Counted from the stretch's first letter, positions 1 through 5,984 are shown. The stretch is 6,188 bases of DNA from Verrucomicrobiota bacterium (GCA_003219395.1 QHOR01000070.1:1-6188); one strand, 5' to 3'. Numbers and translations are program-made. The notes: a model not told the origin generated them from the letters alone.

Positions 1-467
1 ATTTTCGCAGCGCCGCACTGTCGCAGCGCTTTTACCGCAGCGCGCATCGTGGCCCCCGTGGCCAATCCATCATCCACCAAAATGGCGATCCGATCTCGCA
101 GTGTCGGTGGCGGGCGTCCGTCTCGATAGGCTTGTTCGCGCCGCTGCAGTTCCCTTGTTTCCCGTGCGGTTACCATCTCGATGGCTGCGTCTGCATGCGG
201 GATCGCACGCATGACATCTTCGTTCAACACACGGACCCCGCCTGAAGCGATTGCGCCGGCAGCCAATTCTTCGAAGCCGGGCACCCCGAGTTTTCGCACG
301 ATAAAAACATCAAGTGGTGCCCGCAGACGGGTTGCAACTTCGTTGGCAACAGGAACTCCCCCCCGTGGCAAGCCGAGCACGATCACGTCATCGCGATCTG
401 CGTATTTCTCGAGCTTATCCGCGAGCTGCTGGCCCGCTTCAGTTCGATTTGCAAAGCCTCCATCCAT
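1..467 (-). CDS. Phosphoribosyltransferase family protein (COG1926 type), C-terminus off the left edge
   Basis: A type I phosphoribosyltransferase-fold protein; 155 residues lie in the window and the C-terminus continues beyond base 1. Seen in the sequence: an N-terminal [13 protein letters not shown] helix (residues 7-19), a glycine-rich [15 protein letters not shown] segment (31-45), [20 protein letters not shown] (57-76), and the PRPP-binding loop [12 protein letters not shown] (about 129-140) with the paired acidic residues D132-D133. This is the signature order of the COG1926 'predicted phosphoribosyltransferase' family, usually about 210-220 residues. Its substrate is not established, and members often sit near stress-response genes. 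The ATG at 467 is the first usable start after an in-frame TAA at 486-488. No clear Shine-Dalgarno precedes it, so translational coupling to the upstream small ORF is plausible. Family call is firm; biochemical function is unknown. Confidence 0.93.
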   Translation of the reverse strand, partial: MDGGFANRTEAGQQLADKLEKYADRDDVIVLGLPRGGVPVANEVATRLRAPLDVFIVRKLGVPGFEELAAGAIASGGVRVLNEDVMRAIPHADAAIEMVTARETRELQRREQAYRDGRPPPTLRDRIAILVDDGLATGATMRAAVKALRQCGAAK

Positions 468-485
468 GCGGCTAATCGCGCCGCT

Positions 486-662
486 TTATGCCGCTGAAGC
501 AAGCGCGGGAAACAACGGCTGCATGTCACGCGGAAAAGAGCCCATGGCCTTTGTCATTTCACCGGCGCCAATGTGACTGGCGATGACCGCTAAAACATTT
601 TCAAGGCCTTGCTCATTCATAAGCGTAAATCCTTTCTCGTTTGCGGGTCCCCGCACGATCAC
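486..662 (-). CDS. Short DUF2267-like ORF (C-terminal-half remnant) upstream of the phosphoribosyltransferase
   Basis: A small ORF of 44 residues from ATG 620, or 58 from GTG 662. The core NVLAVIASHIGAGEMTKAMG followed by SFPRDMQPLFP resembles one half of a DUF2267 domain: a helix, a 'GE' turn, then an 'LP.dl..Lf'-like end. DUF2267 proteins are normally about 130-140 residues with two such halves, so this is a remnant or a single-repeat form. Two starts are credible. GTG 662 has AGGAGG about 10 bases upstream (plus-strand complement at about 673-678). ATG 620 has AAAGGA with 9 bases of spacing. The ORF ends at TAA 486-488, 18 bases before the phosphoribosyltransferase ATG and in the same frame. 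It could be a degraded gene, a coupling leader peptide, or the N-terminal part of a protein split by a stop. The DUF2267 assignment is by eye and moderate. Confidence 0.5.
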   Translation of the reverse strand: MIVRGPANEKGFTLMNEQGLENVLAVIASHIGAGEMTKAMGSFPRDMQPLFPALASAA

Positions 663-714
663 ATGGGGGAATCCTCCTCTAAGGTTTCGCTTCTGGACTC
701 AGTGGCGCGTGTGC

Positions 715-745
715 TAACAACGAGCCTGAGTGTCGCCGTTTGTTA
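715..745 (-). other. Imperfect hairpin between the protease stop and the DUF2267-like ORF
   Basis: TAACAACG (715-722) pairs with CGTTTGTTA (737-745), giving 8 base pairs with one bulged T and a 14-base loop. It lies in the 93-base gap after the protease stop codon at 756. No T-run follows on the minus strand, so it is not a classical intrinsic terminator. It may be a processing or weak termination structure, or chance. Confidence 0.25.
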
Positions 746-755
746 AAGCTCACGC

Positions 756-1604
756 TCAGCTGGCGGGATTCCGATTAGGCCAGGGCGGGGGCGAGGGAAG
801 CTCGTACCGTTTTGTTTTTAGTTCTTCCTGGACCTCTTGGATCGCACGGTCCAGTTGCTGGTCTTCGCCTTTGAATTCTTTGCCAGGATCATTATCGACA
901 ACAATGTCGGGATCGACACCGCGACCTTCAACAATCCATTGCTTGCCGTCCATTGAGTATGGCGCGAATTCGGGCTTGAAGAACTGGCCGCCATCGGCAA
1001 GCGGCAGCGACTCGCGAATACCAATGACGCCACCCCACGTGCGTTTGCCGATCAATTTGCCAAGGCCTAGCGCCTTAAAGCGATATGGAAAAATATCGCC
1101 GTCGGATGCAGAAAATTCGTTGGTCAACGTAACCATTGGGCCGACAAATGTTTGTGGCGGGTCGGTCTGCGGCATGCCGTTGCGCGCGATTCCAACCATC
1201 ACCAGCGCGCGCCGCAACCGCTCGATCACCAGCGGCGACACAAATCCACCGCCGTTGCCGCGAACGTCAACAATGAGCGCGTGTTTGCGGATTTGCGGAA
1301 AATAAAGCTTGGTGAACTCGTTGAGCCCGGGCTGGCCCATATCGGGGATGTGCAGGTAACCAACTTCGCCGCCGGTTTTCTTGTTGACGTAATCGATATT
1401 TTTTTGCACCCAATCGAGGTAGTAAAGCGGCGCTTCATTGTCAGTGGGCACAACGGTCACGTCGCGCGCTCCGGCATCACTGGGCTTCGAATTCACGCGC
1501 AGAATCACCTGTTTATCAGCGGTGCCGATGAGTGCGTCGTAAAGGTTGGGCAACGTCGACACTGGGATGTTGTTGATCGCCAGAATGTAATCGCCGGGCT
1601 TGGG
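756..1604 (-). CDS. Tricorn-like S41 protease, C-terminal part: rest of PDZ domain and catalytic core, out of frame with the N-terminal part
   Basis: From about 1604 the tricorn-type protease continues in another reading frame and ends at TGA 756-758. It opens with KPGDYILAINNIPV, the second half of a PDZ domain. The S41 catalytic core follows: GEVGYLHIPDMGQPGLNEF, ALIVDVRGNGGGFVSPLV, TNEFSASDGDIFPYRF, GLGKLIGKRTWGGVIGI and WIVEGRGVDPDIVVD. By comparison with Thermoplasma tricorn (Ser965, Asp966 and Glu1023), the Ser codon at 1104-1106 in SASDGD is the nucleophile. The following Asp is the residue that in tricorn reads the substrate C-terminus, and the Glu codon at 927-929 in IVEGRGVDPD matches the charge-relay Glu. 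The region has no plausible start codon of its own: upstream in this frame, from 1605 to 1727, the translation is nonfamily sequence. It therefore represents the downstream half of one broken gene rather than an independent gene. Confidence 0.88.
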   Translation of the reverse strand, partial: PKPGDYILAINNIPVSTLPNLYDALIGTADKQVILRVNSKPSDAGARDVTVVPTDNEAPLYYLDWVQKNIDYVNKKTGGEVGYLHIPDMGQPGLNEFTKLYFPQIRKHALIVDVRGNGGGFVSPLVIERLRRALVMVGIARNGMPQTDPPQTFVGPMVTLTNEFSASDGDIFPYRFKALGLGKLIGKRTWGGVIGIRESLPLADGGQFFKPEFAPYSMDGKQWIVEGRGVDPDIVVDNDPGKEFKGEDQQLDRAIQEVQEELKTKRYELPSPPPWPNRNPAS

Positions 1605-4080
1605 TTTTCTTGTCCCAGTTTTCGCCCGGCAGAATACGGTCGATGCGGTATGCGCGTGTGGCGGGGTCGCGCGAAAGTTCCGCGCCGAGCAGGCCGAGCT
1701 TGATCCGCGGTGTCTCGGGGCGCTCACCTGCGGCGACGTACGTATGGCCGTTGTTCAACTCGCCAATGAGCTCGCCTAACAAGTAGGTAAGATCATTACG
1801 ATGATTTACAAACGGCAGCAAAGCTGCGTATTTATCTCGCATCGCCTTCCAATCGACGCCGTTCATCGTGGGTGAAAAGAAGAAATCGCGCATTTGCCGC
1901 CAGCATTCGAAGTAGATTTGGTTCCACTCGGCATGCCGATCCAATTGTGCGTCGAGACCTTGGATTTTGTGCTCGTGATCTTTGGTCTCGAGTTTGTCTT
2001 TTGGCACATCGATAATGGCATAATCTTTTTTGATCTTCACCAGCATCTTTTTGCCGTCGAACGTGATTTGGTAATTGTTCGCGTCGCCTAGTACGGTCTC
2101 CTTGTGATCGTCCACGTTGTAAACGCAAAGATGCGATTTCCTCTCTCTGTCGGGGAAACCTTCTTCGTCATCTTCGCCGACGTCATCAGCCGCTGTGCGG
2201 CGTAGATAAAAGATCCGCCCATCATCGAGCATTCGGACGTTGCGATAATTTCCCGGTGTAATTTCCAACCCCAGAATCCGGTTCTGGATACCGTCGGTGT
2301 CCACTTTGACAACCACTGGCTTCTTTGGTTTTTCTTCCGACTTTTTCTCCTCGCCTTTCTTTGCTTTTTCCTTTTGTCGCTTTTCTTCGGCCTTGCCGAC
2401 TTCGTCGCTCTTCGGCGCAAGCGGATTTGGAGTGTCCTTTGCCAACGTCACCAGATAAACGCGCTGCATGTCGCGATATACATTGGCAAATTCTTCGTCG
2501 CCAAAAGTCGGCTTGAAATCGCGCGCAGAAGCGAGCAGCAAGTATTTGCCGTCGTCACTGAAAACCGCTTCCCCGGAGCCGTACCAACTATCAGTGACAG
2601 CAGTCTGCTGCTTGTTTGCCAGCGAGTAGAGATAAACGCGTGACATCCCATTTTCCTCTGGCCGCGCCCAGGTGATCCACTGACTGTCCGGGGACCAAGC
2701 GTAACCTTCAATCTCTCCATATTTGTCCTGGTCGACGAGCGTGATGGCCTTGCTCGAAATATCGACATAGCGCAGTCGCTGCAATCGGTCGGTCCACAGT
2801 AGCTTCTTGCTATCAGGCGACCACTTCGGCGCGTAGTAGTAAGTGTCGGCGCCGCTTGTAATCTGCTGGGGTTCGCCTTTGCCGTCCTGAGAACGAACGT
2901 AAAGTTCATTTTCGCCGGTCACATCGGAGTTATAGGCAATCCATTTGCCGTCCGGCGACCACACCGCGTCCCGCTCGTGCGCGCCTGAAGTCTTCGTCAG
3001 ATTACGCGACGTTCCGTTCTTCGCCGGCACAGAAAAAAGATCACCGCGTGCGACTGTGATGGAGCGCTCGCCGTCCGGCGCGAGATTCACGGATTCGATG
3101 TGTTTGGATGCATCGACCAGCGCGGAGCGGCCAATCGCGAAATCTTCCTTGATCTCGATCGGCACCGGCGCGGCTTGCGCGCTCGCGAGATCGTAACGCC
3201 AGATGTATCCCGCCTGCTCGAACACGATTGAGTCTTTGCCGATAGACGGGAACTTGATGTCGAAATCTGTGAAGTGCGTGAGCTGCTTGGTTTCCTTCGT
3301 CGCTAGATCTATGACGAACAAATTCATGCGGTTGTCGCGATCGGATACGAAATAGATTTTGTTGTCCGGGCCCCACATTGGACAGATGTCCTGCGCGGGA
3401 TCATTCGTCAGATTTTCGGTCGCGCCGGTTTTGAAATCGTAAATCCAAATGTCGTCCGCCATCCCTCCGCGGTAATGTTTCCAGGTGCGAAACTCGCGAA
3501 ATACGCGGTTGTAAGCCATCTTCGAATCATCGGGCGAAAACGAAACAAAACCGCCGCGTGGCACCGGCAGCTGCTGCGGCAATTCCGCGTCGAGGCCGAC
3601 GGTAAACAGTGAGCCGATGAAATCATTGAATGACTTCATACGCGAACGGAACACGACGAGAGGCTTGGTGTTCTCCCACGCCATCACCAGGTTGTTAGGA
3701 CCCATCCGGTCGGAGATGTCATCCCGCCCAAGCGTGGCGGAAGTCGTCAGCCGCTTCGGCACCCCGCCGTCGGCCGGCATCACGTAAACTTCTGTATTGC
3801 CGTCGTATTGCGAAGTAAACGCGATCTGCTTTCCATCCGGCGAGAAACGCGGGAATGAGCTGTAGCCAGGACCGCTCGTGAGGCGTCGTGCGATGCCGCC
3901 CTTTTCGGCGACTGTATAAATTTCACCCGCATAACAAAACACAATCTGCGTTTCATTCGTCGTGGGGAAACGCAGCAGTCGCGTTGTGTCAGGCAACTTT
4001 TGTGCGTCGACGGCCGTAAGTGAAACCAGACTGGATGAAGTCAAACACAAAAGGGCAAGAAACCGGGAAAGTATGTTCAT
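1516..4080 (-). CDS. Exported tricorn-like protease, N-terminal part: signal peptide, beta-propellers, start of PDZ domain; frameshifted at about 1600
   Basis: N-terminal part of a tricorn-type (S41) serine protease. In archaea this family degrades peptides released by the proteasome; here a signal peptide suggests a periplasmic or secreted peptidase. From ATG 4080: a hydrophobic signal sequence (residues 1-26, cleavage likely after VDA before QKL), then PD40/TolB-like propeller blades with repeated 'FSPDGK', 'WSPDGKW' and 'WSPDSKK' motifs across about 30-540. A Lys/Glu-rich linker (about 559-590) follows, then a helical region with LNNGHTYV (His at 779, the expected catalytic His), and the first strands of a PDZ domain (about 790-826). 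After NWDKKT the frame is lost; the trailing 29 codons to the stop at 1516 are nonfamily sequence. ATG 4140 is in frame but puts 20 residues before the signal peptide, so 4080 is preferred. Neither start has a clear Shine-Dalgarno. Confidence 0.92.
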   Translation of the reverse strand: MNILSRFLALLCLTSSSLVSLTAVDAQKLPDTTRLLRFPTTNETQIVFCYAGEIYTVAEKGGIARRLTSGPGYSSFPRFSPDGKQIAFTSQYDGNTEVYVMPADGGVPKRLTTSATLGRDDISDRMGPNNLVMAWENTKPLVVFRSRMKSFNDFIGSLFTVGLDAELPQQLPVPRGGFVSFSPDDSKMAYNRVFREFRTWKHYRGGMADDIWIYDFKTGATENLTNDPAQDICPMWGPDNKIYFVSDRDNRMNLFVIDLATKETKQLTHFTDFDIKFPSIGKDSIVFEQAGYIWRYDLASAQAAPVPIEIKEDFAIGRSALVDASKHIESVNLAPDGERSITVARGDLFSVPAKNGTSRNLTKTSGAHERDAVWSPDGKWIAYNSDVTGENELYVRSQDGKGEPQQITSGADTYYYAPKWSPDSKKLLWTDRLQRLRYVDISSKAITLVDQDKYGEIEGYAWSPDSQWITWARPEENGMSRVYLYSLANKQQTAVTDSWYGSGEAVFSDDGKYLLLASARDFKPTFGDEEFANVYRDMQRVYLVTLAKDTPNPLAPKSDEVGKAEEKRQKEKAKKGEEKKSEEKPKKPVVVKVDTDGIQNRILGLEITPGNYRNVRMLDDGRIFYLRRTAADDVGEDDEEGFPDRERKSHLCVYNVDDHKETVLGDANNYQITFDGKKMLVKIKKDYAIIDVPKDKLETKDHEHKIQGLDAQLDRHAEWNQIYFECWRQMRDFFFSPTMNGVDWKAMRDKYAALLPFVNHRNDLTYLLGELIGELNNGHTYVAAGERPETPRIKLGLLGAELSRDPATRAYRIDRILPGENWDKKTQARRLHSGDQQHPSVDVAQPLRRTHRHR
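1599..1606 (-). other. Frameshift/deletion junction inside the protease PDZ domain
   Basis: On the coding strand, family sequence ends at GAC AAG AAA ACC in one frame and resumes at AAG CCC GGC GAT one base later in another. Relatives normally have about ten residues here (an 'RSPLTEPGVNV'-like stretch between NW... and KxGDY). The lesion is therefore best explained as a deletion of roughly 30-40 bases that is not a multiple of three, not as a single-base slip. The C/G-rich CCCAAGCCCGG at the junction could have favoured slippage or misassembly. The residue count missing is from memory of the family. Confidence 0.75.
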
Positions 4081-4336
4081 AGGAAAAAGATGAAGTGAGG
4101 AAGCTGCCGTTGAACAAACAGGATGCAACCGTGATTTCATTTAGAGGTTGGATGCTGCTGCCCGGATGATCGGATTCAAGCGATCATACAATCAAGACGC
4201 AGCCGAAAGCCGGTTTTGTCTGAATCAAACGGTTGCCGATCATAACCCGCTCCCACGGCAAACTTCGAGATGTGCTTGTTTTCCCGTCACTTCGTGTTTG
4301 TGGCGCGGGATTTGAAATGCGTTGCACGCAAATCAG
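4081..4336. other. Upstream region of the protease, no gene seen
   Basis: About 256 bases between the protease start and the tRNA fragment. It holds the inverted repeat at 4166-4187 and a second copy of CGATCATA at 4237-4244. On the minus strand both sites read TATGATCG, whose TATGAT resembles a -10 box, but no convincing -35 sits at 16-18 bases from either. The plus-strand ORF that begins at 4233 has no family features. I see no other gene. Confidence 0.5.
4166..4187. promoter_or_regulatory. Inverted repeat upstream of the protease, possible operator
   Basis: ATGATCG (4166-4172) and CGATCAT (4181-4187) form a perfect 7-base inverted repeat with an 8-base spacer. It lies 86-107 bases upstream of the preferred protease start. 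The 8-mer CGATCATA recurs at 4237-4244. The geometry suits a dimeric regulator and overlaps a TATGAT -10-like hexamer on the minus strand. No regulator can be named. Confidence 0.35.
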
Positions 4337-4361
4337 CGGAAGGGGTGGGATTCGAACCCAC
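4337..4361 (-). other. 3' fragment of a tRNA gene (serine-like), displaced attachment-site half
   Basis: On the minus strand, GTGGG-TTCGAAT-CCCAC (4361 to 4345) is a perfect T-arm. It is followed by a seven-base 3' acceptor strand CCCTTCC (4344 to 4338) and a discriminator G at 4337, which favours serine. No encoded CCA follows. The matching 5' strand GGAAGGG, a D-arm and an anticodon arm are absent upstream (4362-4440), so this is a 3' remnant, not a functional gene. Such remnants form when an element integrates into the 3' end of a tRNA gene, and an integrase gene starts about 100 bases away. Because the 3' end points left, the original chromosome continues left and the element lies right. 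How far identity with the intact tRNA extends to the right of 4361 cannot be judged here. Confidence 0.8.
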
Positions 4362-4462
4362 GTTCTAACGAGCGCCTTTGACTCAACGCTTCTACCTATG
4401 AAAACAGACGTGAGAAAACATCATTGAACATCAACGGATATTATGCTTTCTAATTATGCGCT

Positions 4463-5650
4463 GTGCCGAGCATTCACAAACAAGCGGGTAGGCCCTACTG
4501 GTTTTGCGCGTTTTCAACCTGGAACCCCGAAACCCTTACGAGCAGGCGCGTCTTTCGTTCGACGAAAACCCGCGACAAGAAACAGGCGCTCGAAATCTGC
4601 CGCGCGTGGCACAAGGCCGCGCTCAAAGCACGCAACGGCCTGCTGAATGAGGACTCCGCGCGTGCCATCATCGCGCAGGGCGTGAGCGATGTTCTCTTGG
4701 CCGTGAGCACCGAATCGTTGCCGAGTGCGTCCGTCAAATCGTGGTGCGAATCGTGGCTCCGCGCGAAGGCAGTCGAGACTGTGGAATCGACGCAGGCCCG
4801 ATATAAGCGCGTAATTGAACGCTTCACCGAGTTTCTCGGCGAAGCGAAAACCAAGCGCGACCTACAGACACTGCACGCGACCGACATTGCCCGGTTCCGA
4901 GACCGCGAAGCGAGGGAACTGTCACGTTCGACTGCAAACATTAGCGTCAAGGTGCTGCGAGTCTGTTTCGGTGAAGCCGTGCGGCAAGGAATGTTGACGG
5001 TGAATCCGGCGGTGCGTGTGAAGGGGCTCAAATCGAGTGGTGAAGCCAAGCGGCGAGCGTTCACGCTGACGGAAATCAAGCGCATCCTCAAAGCGTGTGG
5101 GGACAATGTGGAATGGCGGGGGCTTATTCTTTTCGGTCTCTATCTCGGCCAACGGCTAGGCGACTTGGCAAAACTCACATGGCGCGCAGTCGATCTAGAC
5201 TCCGGCGAAATTGCGTTCACAGCGCGCAAGACTGGACGGCGCATCGTGCTCCCGCTCGTTCAGCCGTTGACTGATTATCTGAACGCGTTGCCGTCGAGTG
5301 ACAACCCGAACGCATACATCTTTGCCAGCTTGGCAAAGCACAAGCGGACCGCTTCACTGTCGAATCAATTCAGGGAAATCCTCGTTGAAGGCGGATTGGT
5401 TGAACCGCTACCGCGCGGACATCGGAGCACCGGCAGGGGTCGCAGTGGGGCGCGAGAGCCGAGCGAGCTTTCATTTCACTCGTTGCGCCACAGCGCGGTA
5501 ACGATGTTGAAAGCAGCGGGCGTTTCCGACTTTATCGCGCGCGAAATCGTCGGACACGAGAGCGCCGCAGTCTCTCGCCAGTACACGCACCTTTCGACGG
5601 ACGACAAGCGCGCTGCAATGCAGCGCTTGCCGGACATAACGAACACCTAA
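4463..5650 (+). CDS. Tyrosine recombinase / site-specific integrase
   Basis: A complete 395-residue phage-type integrase. It has an N-terminal arm-type DNA-binding region (about 1-60, YWFCAFSTWNPET onward), a SAM-like core-binding domain (about 86-180) and a catalytic domain (about 196-390). The catalytic set is intact: Arg231 in LGQRLGDL, Lys256 in ARKTGRR, His339 and Arg342 in FHSLRH, His365 in VGHES, and the nucleophile Tyr374 in QYTHLS. An Arg/Gly/Ser-rich stretch (318-332) precedes the HxxR box. The start is GTG 4463: an in-frame TAA at 4451-4453 leaves no other usable codon, and no Shine-Dalgarno is visible. It probably catalyses integration and excision of the element whose boundary is the adjacent tRNA fragment. 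It lacks features I would associate with integron integrases. No excisionase gene is visible within the window. Confidence 0.96.
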   Translation: MPSIHKQAGRPYWFCAFSTWNPETLTSRRVFRSTKTRDKKQALEICRAWHKAALKARNGLLNEDSARAIIAQGVSDVLLAVSTESLPSASVKSWCESWLRAKAVETVESTQARYKRVIERFTEFLGEAKTKRDLQTLHATDIARFRDREARELSRSTANISVKVLRVCFGEAVRQGMLTVNPAVRVKGLKSSGEAKRRAFTLTEIKRILKACGDNVEWRGLILFGLYLGQRLGDLAKLTWRAVDLDSGEIAFTARKTGRRIVLPLVQPLTDYLNALPSSDNPNAYIFASLAKHKRTASLSNQFREILVEGGLVEPLPRGHRSTGRGRSGAREPSELSFHSLRHSAVTMLKAAGVSDFIAREIVGHESAAVSRQYTHLSTDDKRAAMQRLPDITNT

Positions 5651-5705
5651 AACTAGTCGAGATCGGCCAACCCTGAGGACGTCAATTTCCTTCGGCCTTC
5701 AATCC

Positions 5706-5732
5706 GTTCTCCGCACGTCAGAAGCGGAGAAC
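5706..5732. repeat. Perfect 9-bp hairpin downstream of the integrase
   Basis: GTTCTCCGC (5706-5714) and GCGGAGAAC (5724-5732) are perfect complements around a 9-base loop, 56 bases after the integrase stop. No T-run follows on either strand, so it is not a standard intrinsic terminator. It could stabilise the mRNA 3' end or be a recombinase or nickase site. Confidence 0.6.
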
Positions 5733-5761
5733 CGTTGCCGCGTAACTGCCGAATAGACCCG

Positions 5762-5788
5762 AAAAATGCGCCTTTCGCGCGCTTTTTT
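5762..5788 (+). terminator. Bidirectional intrinsic terminator
   Basis: AAAAA (5762-5766), then GCGC (5768-5771), a 7-base loop, GCGC (5779-5782) and TTTTTT (5783-5788). The stem has four GC pairs extended by A-T pairs across a bulged T at 5767. With T-runs in both directions it can end integrase transcription on the plus strand and the convergent gene on the minus strand. Confidence 0.65.
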
Positions 5789-5801
5789 GGGCGACAAAGC
5801 T

Positions 5802-5833
5802 GGGGTTGGCGCGGATGGAACGCGCCAAACCCC
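5802..5833. repeat. Long imperfect hairpin, 12 bp with one bulge
   Basis: GGGGTTGGCGCG (5802-5813) pairs with CGCGCCAAACCCC (5821-5833) across a 7-base GATGGAA loop. It gives 12 pairs with a single bulged A. It starts only 13 bases after the terminator. It is too long and GC-rich to be casual. Function unknown. Confidence 0.6.
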
Positions 5834-5910
5834 GGATCTTTCTGTTCAGCTTTGTTGGTTGTCTTTCACTTCAAGCCGGTTCGTCTTTTATTCAGTTCTC
5901 GCCTTGTCTT

Positions 5911-5957
5911 GCCGAGGTAGCGCTTCCCCATCAACGGGATCAAACGCTACGCTCGGC
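5911..5957. repeat. Nested imperfect hairpin, 12 bp with one bulge
   Basis: GCCGAGGTAGCG (5911-5922) pairs with CGCTACGCTCGGC (5945-5957), giving 12 pairs with one bulged G at 5951. The 22-base loop contains a second small stem, TCCC (5925-5928) with GGGA (5936-5939). The compound shape suggests a structured RNA or a folded single-stranded DNA site. Function unknown. Confidence 0.55.
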
Positions 5958-5961
5958 GACG

Positions 5962-5982
5962 GTTGGCAGAGGGCCTGCCAAC
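5962..5982 (-). terminator. 8-bp hairpin just after the stop of the right-edge gene
   Basis: GTTGGCAG (5962-5969) and CTGCCAAC (5975-5982) are perfect complements with a 5-base loop. The hairpin begins 2 bases past the TGA at 5985-5987 on the minus strand. The position suits a terminator or 3'-end stabiliser, but no T-run follows on the minus strand, so intrinsic termination is uncertain. Confidence 0.4.
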
Positions 5983-5984
5983 GC

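Larger units (their letters stand above)
5651..5984. other. Convergent intergenic region rich in hairpins, no gene seen
   Basis: 334 bases between the integrase stop and the stop codon of the minus-strand gene at the right edge. Short ORFs cross it but show no family motifs, start signals or codon pattern resembling a gene. Five inverted repeats, listed separately, occupy roughly 145 of these bases. The rest looks unstructured to the eye. Confidence 0.7.

Noticed and set aside
181..576. Plus-strand 131-residue ORF
   Set aside because: Shadow of the phosphoribosyltransferase and DUF2267-like ORF on the minus strand. Its composition is low-information Ser/Ala/Arg with no motifs.
696..732. Alternative short inverted repeat between ACTCAG and CTGAGT
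   Set aside because: Only 6 bp, competing with the better stem at 715-745. No T-run.
730..1703. Plus-strand ORFs of 191 and 183 residues
   Set aside because: They lie antisense to the clear S41 catalytic core and have no recognisable motifs.
4233..4427. Plus-strand 64-residue ORF containing GRGGIRTHVL
   Set aside because: The GGIRTH string is the well-known false translation of the antisense of a tRNA T-arm. The ORF overlaps the tRNA fragment and has no other protein features.
4337..4440. A complete tRNA or a tmRNA 3' end
   Set aside because: No partner GGAAGGG strand, D-arm or anticodon arm is present within 100 bases. The acceptor strand and the G discriminator do not fit a tmRNA, which needs an A before CCA.
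4377..4462. Promoter for the integrase
   Set aside because: TATTAT at 4439-4444 resembles a -10 box, but no acceptable -35 lies 16-18 bases upstream. TTGACT at about 4377 is at the wrong distance from any -10.
4495..5106. Minus-strand 203-residue ORF inside the integrase
   Set aside because: Antisense shadow of the integrase core-binding domain. No family features and no start signal.
5651..5984. Integron attC array
   Set aside because: Bulged palindromes are present, but no RYYYAAC/GTTRRRY core pairs or repeated cassette spacing are seen, and the integrase does not look like IntI.
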